A stretch of DNA of 64,000 bases from Comamonadaceae bacterium OS-4 (lineage in GTDB: Bacteria > Pseudomonadota > Gammaproteobacteria > Burkholderiales > Burkholderiaceae_C): contig AP026970.1 of assembly GCA_027924025.1 (NCBI GenBank), positions 1,944,501 to 2,008,500 on the forward strand, written 5' to 3'. Both the position numbers and the translations under genes were made by a program. Positions within the stretch are counted from its first letter, which is position 1; each line of letters begins with the position of its first letter. Below, piece by piece: positions 1 to 8,366 of the stretch. The notes beneath the pieces were generated by a model that did no database searches, was not told where the DNA came from, and saw nothing but the letters and a program-made list of their open reading frames with translations.

Positions 1-1
1 G

Positions 2-823
2 GTGCGATGGTCGGAGGTGGATATGCAAAAGATCGTATTCAACGCCCACTACTTGATGTACCTAGACACCGCCATGGGTGCCTATTGGCGTGAATTGGCG
101 CTTCCCTATGCCGACACGATGGCGTCTTTGGAGGGTGATTTGTTCGTCAAAAAAGCCACCTTGGAGTACCACGCTCCGGCGCTGTATGACGAGTTGCTGC
201 AAGTGGGGCTGCGGCTGGAGTCCATCGGCAATAGCTCACTGCGTTATGCGGGTGCGGTGTTTCACAACGGCGCGCTACTCGTCAGCGCTGAGCTGATTTA
301 TGTGTTCGCAGATCCCGAAAGCCGCACATCACGCCAAGTGCCCACAGCGCTAAGAAAGGTTCTCTTGGATTTCGAAGCAGGCACGTCCATGATCGAGACG
401 ATTACAGGGACTTGGCAGGCTCTGGGCGAAAGCATCGCGCCCTTGCGACATAACGTGTTTGTGAACGAACAAAAGATACCGCCCGCTCTGGTCTACGACG
501 ACGCCGATAAATCGGCGATACACGCGGTCGTATTCAATGGTTTAGGGCGCGTGGTTTCCAGCGGACGGCTTCTGGTGCACGCACCCGGAACCGGCCGCAT
601 CGGCCGCATGGCCACAGACTCGGCCTTGCGCGGCCAGGGTTTGGCGCGAGAAGTACTGCGCGCCTTGATGAACGCATCCAATCAGCGCGGGGATAGAGCC
701 ATCGTGCTGCACGCCCAAACAAGCGCTTCCGGGTTCTATCGAAAAGAAGGGTTTGAGCCCGTAGGGCCAGAATTCGAAGAGGCGGGCATTGCCCACCAAG
801 AGATGGAAATTCGCTGGCCCTGA
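2..823 (+). CDS. 4HBT thioesterase - GNAT acetyltransferase fusion (5' partial)
   Basis: Two domains lie in one frame. Residues 1-125 look like a YbgC/FadM-type hot-dog thioesterase (RWSEVD at the start, then NAHYLMYLDTA), which would hydrolyse acyl-CoA thioesters. Residues 135-273 look like a GNAT N-acetyltransferase with the acetyl-CoA loop RGQGLA near residue 210 and a C-terminal GFYRKEGF. The thioesterase domain normally has several residues before RWSEVD, so the true start lies upstream of the window. The substrates of both domains are unknown. It converges on cheZ with 21 bases between the stops. The domain calls are firm; the claim that both act in one pathway is inference. Confidence 0.8.
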   Translation: MRWSEVDMQKIVFNAHYLMYLDTAMGAYWRELALPYADTMASLEGDLFVKKATLEYHAPALYDELLQVGLRLESIGNSSLRYAGAVFHNGALLVSAELIYVFADPESRTSRQVPTALRKVLLDFEAGTSMIETITGTWQALGESIAPLRHNVFVNEQKIPPALVYDDADKSAIHAVVFNGLGRVVSSGRLLVHAPGTGRIGRMATDSALRGQGLAREVLRALMNASNQRGDRAIVLHAQTSASGFYRKEGFEPVGPEFEEAGIAHQEMEIRWP

Positions 824-844
824 AGAGCGGTCGCCGGGCTTAAG

Positions 845-1480
845 TTAAAAGCCCAACGAGGCCAGCAAGTCATCCACATCATCTTGCTTGAGTGCGTTGT
901 CCGCAGTTTGCGGCCCCTCGAGCACATGGTCGTCGACGGACACGGTGCCTTCAGTTGCAGCAGCCTTTGTGCTCACCACAGCCTCCGGGCTACTGTCGAT
1001 TAAGAGCTGGACCAATTGCATTTCGGTCCGGGTGATGATGTCGATCACCTTCTTGATCACCTGGCCCGACAGATCCTGGAAATCCTGGGCCATCATGATG
1101 TCACTCAAGACCTCGGCCTGCTTGGATGAAAACTGCGCCGTGGAGTGGGCAAACTTTCCGCAGGTCACTAAGAGGCCCTTGGCTTTCTCATCACTGTAGT
1201 CAGCGCTCTGCGCCAAGCGCGTGAGCGCAGCACCCAGTTCATCGCCGCGTTTCGCCAAATCATCACAGGCGGGCTTGGCTTCTTCGACCAGGTTCAACAC
1301 CTTGTTGGCCGCGTCTTCGGTCATCTTGCCCACATAGGCCAAACGATCACGGGCGTTCGGAATTTCTTCGACGATGTTGTGGAGTTGGTTCGCGCCCAAT
1401 ACCGAGAGTGCTTCGTGCATTTCACGGGTGATGGAACCCAATCGGGCAAAAGCTTCTTCTTTGCTAAGCGGTGTAGACAT
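845..1480 (-). CDS. cheZ: chemotaxis protein CheZ (CheY-P phosphatase)
   Basis: A 211-residue protein that dephosphorylates CheY-P in the cytoplasm and so resets the flagellar motor. It shows the CheZ signature AQDFQDLSGQ, which contains the catalytic Asp and Gln known from E. coli, within a long helical hairpin. The C-terminal tail DDVDDLLASLGF matches the CheY-binding helix. The ATG at 1480 is preferred, with GAAGGA about 12 bases upstream, over an in-frame TTG at 1516. No other chemotaxis or flagellar gene lies nearby, so cheZ appears detached from cheY here. Confidence 0.93.
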   Translation of the reverse strand: MSTPLSKEEAFARLGSITREMHEALSVLGANQLHNIVEEIPNARDRLAYVGKMTEDAANKVLNLVEEAKPACDDLAKRGDELGAALTRLAQSADYSDEKAKGLLVTCGKFAHSTAQFSSKQAEVLSDIMMAQDFQDLSGQVIKKVIDIITRTEMQLVQLLIDSSPEAVVSTKAAATEGTVSVDDHVLEGPQTADNALKQDDVDDLLASLGF

Positions 1481-1521
1481 AAGCGGTCGTAGTCCTTCGG
1501 GCGCGGTGTCGTTCAATGCTT

Positions 1522-1549
1522 ATTATGGGCTGCCTTGCGGCACATGCAA
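1522..1549 (-). promoter_or_regulatory. candidate sigma70 promoter of cheZ
   Basis: Reading the minus strand, TTGCAT and CATAAT are separated by 16 bases, about 40 bases before the cheZ ATG. This is a match by eye only. No flagellar sigma28 motif was recognised in the same gap. Confidence 0.3.
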
Positions 1550-1584
1550 CCCGTCAACCCCGATAAACAGATGGTAAACAGGCC

Positions 1585-2514
1585 TCAAATGTCTTCCAAC
1601 AACGGGTAAGGCAACGGTTGGAGTGTGAGCCTCCCCCCGACAACTGCCAGTTCGGCGTCTTGGTGAGATGTCTGTAACACTACCAAGGCGTCATAACCCC
1701 CGGTAGGGCAAGCTGCAGCTTGTACGACTTGGCCAACGACGTTGTCGGTGTCCTCAGCGACGCAGACGTCTTGGCCTGGCGACAGTTCGGCAGTGGTGTG
1801 TGCGAGGTAAGTGCGTCGCTTTAATGTGCCTCGAAATTGACTGCGAGCTACCACCTCTTGGCCCGGGTAGCAGCCCTTTTTGAAGTTGACCCCGCCCACA
1901 GACTCGTAGTTCAACATTTGCGGCACAAATGCCTCATAAACCGGCTGTGTCACGGTGGCGATGCCGCTGATGACATCCCCCCATTGCCACGTCTGCACAC
2001 TCATTTCCGCGCCCTCTGGTTGAGGTGCATGGACCGCACTCACCCAGAGTTGGCGCTTGGTAGGGCCGGCGGGGTAAAGGGTGATCGCTATGCCGTCCAC
2101 CAAGTCAGCCTTGGACCATGCCTGGTCATGCGGCGCAGCTGTGGTTTTAGTAGCGTCTCCAGAGAGTCCCCAGATGGCGTAGCTGTCCGACACGTCACTC
2201 AACTGAACCTTGGCGCGCATGACAAACATCGATAGACGCTTGAGCGTAGGGGCCAGCAGATCTTTGCTGCAAAGCAAAAAGATATCGCCATCTGATGCCT
2301 TAAACCCGACGAAGCTGGCCTGCATGCGGCCTTTGGCATTGCAAAAAGCTGCCAAGCGAGCTTGATCTGAGCCCAGCAAGGAGAAATCCTGCGTCAGTTG
2401 GCCATGAATGAATTTGGCAGCGTCGGCGCCGTGAAGTCGGATCACGCCCCAATGTATCAATCTTGCCACCCCGGCAGGCAGGGCGAATGGTGTGGATGCG
2501 TTCAGTGCTGTCAT
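1585..2514 (-). CDS. ygfZ: YgfZ-family folate-binding protein
   Basis: A 309-residue relative of the glycine-cleavage T protein. It carries the YgfZ signature KKGCYPGQE near the middle, with the conserved cysteine. In E. coli, YgfZ binds tetrahydrofolate and helps repair or assemble certain Fe-S enzymes such as the tRNA methylthiotransferase MiaB. The ATG at 2514 is chosen because the domain begins soon after it; another ATG lies five codons upstream at 2529 and neither has a clear ribosome binding site. It diverges from mltG with only 46 bases between the starts. Confidence 0.88.
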   Translation of the reverse strand: MTALNASTPFALPAGVARLIHWGVIRLHGADAAKFIHGQLTQDFSLLGSDQARLAAFCNAKGRMQASFVGFKASDGDIFLLCSKDLLAPTLKRLSMFVMRAKVQLSDVSDSYAIWGLSGDATKTTAAPHDQAWSKADLVDGIAITLYPAGPTKRQLWVSAVHAPQPEGAEMSVQTWQWGDVISGIATVTQPVYEAFVPQMLNYESVGGVNFKKGCYPGQEVVARSQFRGTLKRRTYLAHTTAELSPGQDVCVAEDTDNVVGQVVQAAACPTGGYDALVVLQTSHQDAELAVVGGRLTLQPLPYPLLEDI

Positions 2515-2560
2515 ACCCTGAATTATCATTCTTCGTTTCATCCAGACAGAGAGTAGGGCC

Positions 2561-3541
2561 GTGCGCTTTTTCATTGCCGTCGTTTTGGCAGTTGTCGCTT
2601 TGGTGGCTTCGGGCTTTGTATGGGTTCAGTCACCGCTGAAGTTGGAAGCAACAGTGGTCGATATTCATATAGACGCCGGAAGTAGTGCGCGTGAAGTGGC
2701 ACATCAGGTGGCAGGCTCGGGAGTGCATGTGTCGGAAGACCTACTCTATGCATGGTTCCGGCTCTCTGGCAAATCGCGCCAAATCCGCGCTGGCAGTTAC
2801 GAGCTGAATGCAGGTATCACGCCCAAGACTTTGCTGGAAAAGTTTGTACGCGGTGACCAAGCGCTCAGGTCCGTCACCATTCTGGAAGGCTGGACATTTC
2901 GCCAAGCAAGACAGGCATTGGCAAAAGCCGACGCACTCAAACAAGACAGCCGGGGTTTGTCTGACGACGCCATCATGGCAGCCTTGGGGAGGGCAGGGCA
3001 ACATCCGGAGGGGCGCTTTTTCCCTGACACCTATACCTATGCCAAGGGCAGCAGTGACATGGATGTGCTCGGACAGGCCCTCAAAGCAATGGACAAGCAA
3101 CTCGAAGCCGCGTGGAGCATTCGCCGAGCCAACCAGCGTTTGCAAACCCCTGAGCAGGCTTTGATTCTCGCCAGCATCATCGAAAAAGAAACAGGCAAGA
3201 CGGCCGACCAAGCCTTGATTTCCTCGGTATTTCACAACCGGATGCAAATTGGAATGCGCTTGCAAACCGATCCGACGGTGATTTATGGCTTGGGCGAACG
3301 TTTCGACGGTAATTTGCGACGCTCCGATTTGCTGGCTGATACCCCTTACAACACCTACACCCGCAATGGTCTGCCTCCTACCCCGATTTCTTTACCGGGG
3401 AAATCTGCACTCATTGCCGCGATTCAACCGGTGTCTTCCAAGGCACTGTATTTTGTGGCCAGAGGAGATGGAGGCAGCTATTTCAGCGAATCTTTGGACG
3501 AGCACAATAGGGCGGTTGACAAGTACCAAAGAGGGCGCTGA
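2561..3541 (+). CDS. mltG: endolytic murein transglycosylase MltG
   Basis: A 326-residue inner-membrane protein: one N-terminal transmembrane segment (residues 2-22), then a periplasmic YceG domain. The catalytic region IIEKETG, with its glutamate near residue 208, and the later TPYNTYTRNGLPPTPI block are typical. It cleaves nascent glycan strands and so limits peptidoglycan chain length. The start is GTG. It is first in the forward operon with tmk, holB, pilZ and tatD, a common proteobacterial order. Confidence 0.93.
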   Translation: MRFFIAVVLAVVALVASGFVWVQSPLKLEATVVDIHIDAGSSAREVAHQVAGSGVHVSEDLLYAWFRLSGKSRQIRAGSYELNAGITPKTLLEKFVRGDQALRSVTILEGWTFRQARQALAKADALKQDSRGLSDDAIMAALGRAGQHPEGRFFPDTYTYAKGSSDMDVLGQALKAMDKQLEAAWSIRRANQRLQTPEQALILASIIEKETGKTADQALISSVFHNRMQIGMRLQTDPTVIYGLGERFDGNLRRSDLLADTPYNTYTRNGLPPTPISLPGKSALIAAIQPVSSKALYFVARGDGGSYFSESLDEHNRAVDKYQRGR

Positions 3542-3551
3542 GCCAGAAGTT

Positions 3552-4208
3552 ATGCAGGGACTGTTTATAAGTTTTGAGGGCATCGATGGAGCGGGCAAAT
3601 CGACCCATATCGATGCTGTCCGGCTAGCGTTCGAAGCCTCGGGCGCCAGAGTCACCTTGACGCGGGAACCCGGTGGCACACCGTTGGCTGAGCAGCTGCG
3701 GGGGTTGGTCTTGAATGACCCGATGGACGCGATGACTGAAGCGCTGATTGTGTTTGCCGCGAGGCGCGATCACTTAAAACAGGTGATTTGGCCCGCATTA
3801 GCGCGTGGCGATGTGGTTTTGTGTGACCGTTTTTCTGATGCTAGCTTTGCCTATCAGGGCGGGGGCAGAGGTTGCGCTTGGAGCACCTTGGAGACCCTTG
3901 AGGCTTGGGTGCAAACTCCGCCGGTTGCGAAGAACGACGCTACTTCGCCGCAACCCATAAAGCCGCTGTTGACTATTTGGTTCGATTTGCCGGCCGCCGT
4001 AGCGGCCCAGCGGCTGACGGCTGCGCGGATCCCGGATAAATTTGAATCTCAACCTCAGGCGTTCTTTGAAAAAGTGGCAGAGGCCTACGAACGGCGGGCA
4101 CAAGAGGACCCTACACGTTTTGCCAGGATCAATGCTGATCAAACAATGGCTGCCGTGCGCTCTGATGTATTGGCAGCACTTGTGACGCGAGGACTGCTGA
4201 GAGCATGA
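3552..4208 (+). CDS. tmk: thymidylate kinase
   Basis: A 218-residue cytosolic enzyme that phosphorylates dTMP to dTDP. It shows the P-loop GIDGAGKST at residues 9-17, the TREPGGTP loop and the DRFSDASFAYQGGGRG motif. The ATG lies ten bases after the mltG stop. Between about residues 122 and 139 there is an extra loop (PVAKNDATSPQPIKP) before the LTIWFDLP strand. The DNA of that loop weakly resembles the interspersed repeat family described elsewhere in this window. The gene overlaps holB by four bases (ATGA). Confidence 0.96.
   Translation: MQGLFISFEGIDGAGKSTHIDAVRLAFEASGARVTLTREPGGTPLAEQLRGLVLNDPMDAMTEALIVFAARRDHLKQVIWPALARGDVVLCDRFSDASFAYQGGGRGCAWSTLETLEAWVQTPPVAKNDATSPQPIKPLLTIWFDLPAAVAAQRLTAARIPDKFESQPQAFFEKVAEAYERRAQEDPTRFARINADQTMAAVRSDVLAALVTRGLLRA
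3931..3977 (+). repeat. possible decayed copy of the ~50-bp interspersed repeat inside tmk
   Basis: GCTAC..CGC.GCA..CCATAAAGC.GCTG..GACTATTT loosely follows the copy downstream of fabI. It coincides with a loop of Tmk that looks longer than usual. The similarity is weak and includes small offsets, so this is a tentative member only. Confidence 0.25.
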
Positions 4209-5212
4209 ACCTTGCACCATGGATTGAGCGCCAGCGAAGCGCGTTATTGAGCCAAAACGGTCACGCTTGGCTTTTGCAAGGTCCGTCCGGACTGGGGCAG
4301 TACGCCCTGGCTATGGAGCTTGCGCGTGCCTGGCTTTGCGAAGCACCGAGCCGGGCAGGGGCGTGCGGCACCTGCGGCAGTTGCCATGCTATCGAGGTGC
4401 GAACGCATGCGGATTTGTGCATGCTGATGCCCGAAACCACCATGATCGAGCTCGGGTGGCCGTTGAGTGAAAAGGCCCAAGCCGAGGTCGATGACAAAAA
4501 GCGCAAGCCGAGCAAAGAAATCAGAGTCGATGCCATGCGCGATGCAGTGGAGTTCTCGCAACGCACCAGTGCAAGAGGGCGAGGCAAGGTGGTTGTGGTG
4601 TTCCCTGCGGAGCAGATGAATCACATTACCGCGAACGCTTTGCTCAAGACCCTGGAGGAACCTCCGGGTGATGTGCGGTTTGTCCTTGCCACTGAATCTG
4701 CACACCAGTTGCTACCCACCATCCGCAGTCGATGTATTTCTCACACATTGCAATGGCCGCCTCTTCAAGAAGCCGAGAGTTGGTTGGCTGGTCAAGCAGT
4801 CACTGCTGAGCAGATGAATCTGGCGCTCAAGGCATCCGGTGGCAGACCTGAGTTCGCCTTGACACTGGCGCAAACAGAAGGCGCACTCAATCGGTGGTCC
4901 GCCATCCCCCATGCTTTGCGCATGGGCGATGTGAGCATATTCAAAGATTGGAGCGCGGCCTCTCAGATCGACGCGATTCAGAAGGTTTGCCACGATCTTA
5001 TGGTGGTTTCTACAGGCGCAGATCCCCGCTTTTTTCCACGTCAAGCTCTGCAGGACGTACGAGCGCCCATGTTTTCTTTGTCTGCATGGTCCAAGGAGTT
5101 GTCACAGTCGATGAAGACAATTGATCATCCTTTCAACGCCGGCCTATTGACCGAGTCGCTTGTATCCAAAGCGCAAACCGTCCTAAACTCTGGGGAACCC
5201 AAGAGACCATGA
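4205..5212 (+). CDS. holB: DNA polymerase III subunit delta'
   Basis: A 335-residue AAA+ clamp-loader subunit. The N-terminal nucleotide fold has GPSGLGQ where active loaders have GKT; delta' is known to be a non-hydrolysing member. It also has a zinc module (CGTCGSC) near residue 54, and NALLKTLEEPP and TIRSRC (sensor/SRC) motifs. It helps load the beta clamp at the replication fork. It overlaps tmk at its start and pilZ at its end by ATGA junctions, so the three are likely translationally coupled. Confidence 0.94.
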   Translation: MNLAPWIERQRSALLSQNGHAWLLQGPSGLGQYALAMELARAWLCEAPSRAGACGTCGSCHAIEVRTHADLCMLMPETTMIELGWPLSEKAQAEVDDKKRKPSKEIRVDAMRDAVEFSQRTSARGRGKVVVVFPAEQMNHITANALLKTLEEPPGDVRFVLATESAHQLLPTIRSRCISHTLQWPPLQEAESWLAGQAVTAEQMNLALKASGGRPEFALTLAQTEGALNRWSAIPHALRMGDVSIFKDWSAASQIDAIQKVCHDLMVVSTGADPRFFPRQALQDVRAPMFSLSAWSKELSQSMKTIDHPFNAGLLTESLVSKAQTVLNSGEPKRP

Positions 5213-5571
5213 CCAGTACCCCTACCGCTAGTGCAAGGCCCAGCGTTATCCAGCTTTCGATCAAAGAGAAAGCTGCGCTTTACGCTGCCTATATACCCAT
5301 GTTTACCGAGGGCGGCGTATTCATACCTACAACGCGCGATTACAGCTTGGGTGATGATGTCTATGTGCTGCTCTCGTTGCCCGAAGACATGCAGCGCTAC
5401 CCCGTAGCAGGGAAAGTTGCCTGGGTTACACCCGCCAAAGCTGCTGGCGGGAGAACCCAAGGGGTGGGTATTTTGTTTCCCAAAGACGAGAAGTCACGGG
5501 CACTCAAGTTGAAAATAGAAGAGATTTTGGGGGCGCATATGGCCTCTGAGCGCCCTACTCAAACGGTTTAA
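5209..5571 (+). CDS. pilZ: PilZ domain protein (type IV pilus type)
   Basis: A single PilZ domain of 120 residues, with the core DYSLGDDVYVLLSLPED followed by VAGKVAWVTP and GVGILF. The N-terminal RxxxR motif needed for c-di-GMP binding is not visible, as in the original Pseudomonas and Xanthomonas PilZ, which acts in type IV pilus assembly through protein contacts. Its position between holB and tatD matches that classic locus. It starts on an ATGA overlap with holB. Confidence 0.88.
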   Translation: MTSTPTASARPSVIQLSIKEKAALYAAYIPMFTEGGVFIPTTRDYSLGDDVYVLLSLPEDMQRYPVAGKVAWVTPAKAAGGRTQGVGILFPKDEKSRALKLKIEEILGAHMASERPTQTV

Positions 5572-5637
5572 AACTCACGACTCGGAGGGCGTCAGATGTA
5601 GTGTCGAGGACGGCCGCGAGTTTCTTGCGGACTTTGC

Positions 5638-6423
5638 ATGTTTACTGATTCCCACTGCCATCTTACGTTTCCCGAACTCGCATCCCAATGGCCAGATATT
5701 TCTGATGCGATGAAAACAGCGCAGGTAACTCGCGCCCTGTGCATCTGCACGACGCTTGAAGAGTTTCCTATCGTTCATGAGTTTGCAGTGGCTCAGCCTC
5801 ATATTTGGGCGACGGTTGGGGTACATCCAGACAATGAAGGAGTGCAAGAGCCAGATCTTGAGCGTCTCTTGCAATGGGGCAGCCTACCCAAAGTCATGGC
5901 AATCGGTGAAACAGGCCTGGACTACTACCGCCTCGGATCAAGAAGCATCTCTGATATGGAGTGGCAAAGAGAGCGCTTCCGTGTGCATATCGAGGCTGCC
6001 CGAAAATTGAACAAGCCACTGGTAATTCACACACGAAGCGCTTCGGACGATACCTTGGCAATTCTTAAGGAAGCAGGGGAGTGCGGTGATCAAAGCAGTG
6101 CGGGGGGTGTTTTCCACTGCTTTACGGAAGACGTGGATGTCGCGCGCCAAGCACTTGATTTGGGCTTCTACATTTCATTTTCTGGAATCATTACCTTTAA
6201 ATCTGCTCAAAGTATCAGGGATGTCGCAGCCATGGTGCCACTCGATCGTTTATTGATTGAGACCGATAGCCCATACCTTGCACCGGTGCCATACCGTGGC
6301 AAGCTCAACAATCCATCCTACGTTCCTCATGTTGCCCAAGAATTGGCCCGCGTGAAGAACGTGACCGTTGACGAAATTGCGGTGCAGACAAGCGCCAATT
6401 TCGATGTTTTGTTCAAGGTGTAA
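5638..6423 (+). CDS. tatD: TatD-family metal-dependent DNase
   Basis: A 261-residue TIM-barrel hydrolase of the amidohydrolase superfamily. Metal ligands are visible as DSHCHL at the N-terminus, GETGLDYY near residue 90, H in VIHTRS, FHCFTED, and ETDSPYLAPVPYRGK near residue 207. Family members act as 3'-5' exonucleases in DNA repair or as D-tyrosyl-type hydrolases. It is the fifth gene of the mltG operon, and the ankyrin gene follows after two bases. Confidence 0.92.
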   Translation: MFTDSHCHLTFPELASQWPDISDAMKTAQVTRALCICTTLEEFPIVHEFAVAQPHIWATVGVHPDNEGVQEPDLERLLQWGSLPKVMAIGETGLDYYRLGSRSISDMEWQRERFRVHIEAARKLNKPLVIHTRSASDDTLAILKEAGECGDQSSAGGVFHCFTEDVDVARQALDLGFYISFSGIITFKSAQSIRDVAAMVPLDRLLIETDSPYLAPVPYRGKLNNPSYVPHVAQELARVKNVTVDEIAVQTSANFDVLFKV

Positions 6424-6425
6424 CC

Positions 6426-7094
6426 ATGCGCAATCGCCCTAAAAGACGTCTCTTCTTGGTTTTGGGCGCCTTGTCTCTTTGGTGCGGTGGTGCTCATTCG
6501 GGATCGTATGAGGATTTCTTTAAAGCCATCGAGACTGACAACCCCCTGGTCATTCAAAGTCTCTTGAGTCGCGGCTTTGACCCCAACACAGTGAATCCCA
6601 AGGGCTTACCCGCGCTACTGTTGGCCATTAAGTTGTCGGCAAATAAGGCCACGAAGCTACTTTTAGAACAACCCAGTCTTCGTGTTGAAGTCCGATCGCC
6701 AGAGGATGAGAGCCCCTTGATGTTGGCAGCTTTCGCGGGGGATGTGGATTTGTGCGCTGCATTGATTGCCAAAGACGCAGACGTTAACAAAACGGGCTGG
6801 AGTCCCTTGCACTACGCGGCGACTAACGCGCATATCGCTGTGGTGCGGCTGCTGTTGGAGAACTTCGCCTATATTGATGCAGCATCCCCGAATGACTCTA
6901 CGCCCTTGATGATGGCGGCAATGTACGGCAACAGCGCTACGGTGAAGCTATTGCTTGAGGCTGGTGCAGATCCCAGCCTAAAAAACAGCAAAGGATTGAC
7001 TGCCATGGACTTTGCGCGACAAGCAAAAAAAGAAGAGTCCATGGAAATTATCGGCGCCTTCGTGAGGGCGCTTCGTCCCAAAGGCGTTTGGTAG
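6426..7094 (+). CDS. secreted ankyrin-repeat protein
   Basis: A 222-residue protein with a basic start (RNRPKRR) and a hydrophobic stretch ending near GAHSG, consistent with export to the periplasm. About five ankyrin repeats follow, for example SPLHYAATNAHIAVVRLLLE and TPLMMAAMYGNSATVKLLLE. Ankyrin repeats bind other proteins; the partner is unknown. The start lies two bases after the tatD stop, so it is probably co-transcribed. Periplasmic ankyrin proteins next to catalase are known in other Gram-negatives, but no catalase is seen here. Confidence 0.85.
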   Translation: MRNRPKRRLFLVLGALSLWCGGAHSGSYEDFFKAIETDNPLVIQSLLSRGFDPNTVNPKGLPALLLAIKLSANKATKLLLEQPSLRVEVRSPEDESPLMLAAFAGDVDLCAALIAKDADVNKTGWSPLHYAATNAHIAVVRLLLENFAYIDAASPNDSTPLMMAAMYGNSATVKLLLEAGADPSLKNSKGLTAMDFARQAKKEESMEIIGAFVRALRPKGVW

Positions 7095-7239
7095 CTTGTT
7101 CATTCACGGGGACTGTAGTGCATCATATTGAGTTCTGAGTCGATGCAAGCAAGCCTAGCCAAAGCTTGCTCTCAGTTTTGGATCTGCCTCTTTACTTCAT
7201 ACGATGTATATTATGTTAACTAACATATACAAAGCGCAA
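7095..7239. other. convergent intergenic gap with weak hairpins
   Basis: It separates the ankyrin gene (+) from the cyclase gene (-). AGCAAGC at 7148-7154 pairs with GCTTGCT at 7164-7170 and is followed by CTCAGTTTTGG, a weak terminator candidate for the forward operon. TATGTTA-AC-TAACATA at 7213-7228 is a second, AT-rich dyad. No gene is seen. Confidence 0.4.
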
Positions 7240-8154
7240 TCAACTCACGGAAAACAACACTACCGGCGCACTGCTGTCTCCGAACGAAGCGCCAAGTCCC
7301 AGCTCACCTGAACCGTGCAAAACACATTCTTCTCGGCGCAATAGGATTTCCCCAGACAAATCATCGGCAAAACGGACCCATGTTCCGTAAGTACTTAAAT
7401 CCTCGACAAGTACGCCTCCGTTGCGCCAAATCAGCCGCGCGTGCATCCGAGAGACCCTTGGGTCCGCAACCACAAACTCAGCACTCTTCACGCGGCCAAT
7501 ATGGGCCGGCAGTTCAAACGAGCGGAATGTCACGTGCTTTTCCCCGTATGAAAGCTCAACTTGCTTGCCCAAAACATCTTTCCCAGACATTGCGCCGACC
7601 AAGATTTGTGCTTGCATCGTTAAAAAATCAGATTGGTCGTCTTCTTTCCATTCCACCTGCAGAACTTCGCAATTCCCCGCACGACCCCGAATAGCAATAT
7701 TGCCAACCGCCCGAAAGGAAACACCGCGTTTCATCGTCTGCACATCGACACTTGCTCTGCTTGCCCAAATTTGGTTAGGGCCGGCTAAATCACATAAACG
7801 AGCCGCTACGTTGACCGCATCACCGTAGTAATCACCCGCAGTAAATTCGGTATCACCAAACGCGATTCCAATCTTGATGGGCAAACTCACAAGCGATTCA
7901 AAGCTCTGTAGATGTCGACTATGGACTCTCTGCACTTGAACTGCGAAGTCCAACGCCTTGCTGGGCTGTCCAAACACAGCCATCACTCCGTCGCCGAGTT
8001 TCTTTACAAGCTGCCCCTGATGCGATTGCACTAACGCTGCAATTTGATCAAGAATTTGGGTGATCACAACAGTCGCCTGCGCATTCCCCAAGGCCCCGAA
8101 GGCAGCGGTACTCCCATGAAGATCCGTGAAGACAACGGTTGATTGAATTCCCAT
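7240..8154 (-). CDS. class III adenylate/guanylate cyclase with C-terminal FHA domain
   Basis: A 304-residue soluble protein. The cyclase homology domain (residues 1-130) begins almost at once with VVFTDLHGST. The two metal-binding Asp residues fall in FTDL (residue 11) and LGDG (residue 55), and the transition-state Asn and Arg in NVAAR (115, 119), so it should be active. Residues ~195-290 form an FHA domain (HIGR, then VSRMHARL and DLSTYGTWV) that would bind a phosphothreonine partner. ATP or GTP preference cannot be settled by eye. The ATG at 8154 is preferred to GTG 8178. No kinase is adjacent. Confidence 0.88.
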   Translation of the reverse strand: MGIQSTVVFTDLHGSTAAFGALGNAQATVVITQILDQIAALVQSHQGQLVKKLGDGVMAVFGQPSKALDFAVQVQRVHSRHLQSFESLVSLPIKIGIAFGDTEFTAGDYYGDAVNVAARLCDLAGPNQIWASRASVDVQTMKRGVSFRAVGNIAIRGRAGNCEVLQVEWKEDDQSDFLTMQAQILVGAMSGKDVLGKQVELSYGEKHVTFRSFELPAHIGRVKSAEFVVADPRVSRMHARLIWRNGGVLVEDLSTYGTWVRFADDLSGEILLRREECVLHGSGELGLGASFGDSSAPVVLFSVS

Positions 8155-8366
8155 CTGTAGTATTCCCAAAGGGCTCACTTCACTTAAATAAAGAACAATT
8201 AAAAGATGAAAACCTCAATCAAAGTTTGACTGATTCAAACCATCAACATAGTTACGCGCCTGTTAAGCCCACATGATGATGTTGCATAACTGAAACAACT
8301 CAAAAAACCCCTATTGCAGCGTACCCCTGTTCCCTTTATGTTCGCACAAAAGCAAGGAAAATATAC
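8155..8366. other. divergent intergenic region
   Basis: It lies between the cyclase (-) and the 114-residue hypothetical (+). It is AT-rich compared with its surroundings and should hold both promoters. AAGGA sits nine bases before the ATG at 8367. No operator or RNA was recognised. Confidence 0.4.

Noticed and set aside
7204-7232. AT-rich dyad near 7213-7228 as an operator
   Set aside because: It lies between two converging genes, where no promoter is needed, and may simply be a weak terminator stem.
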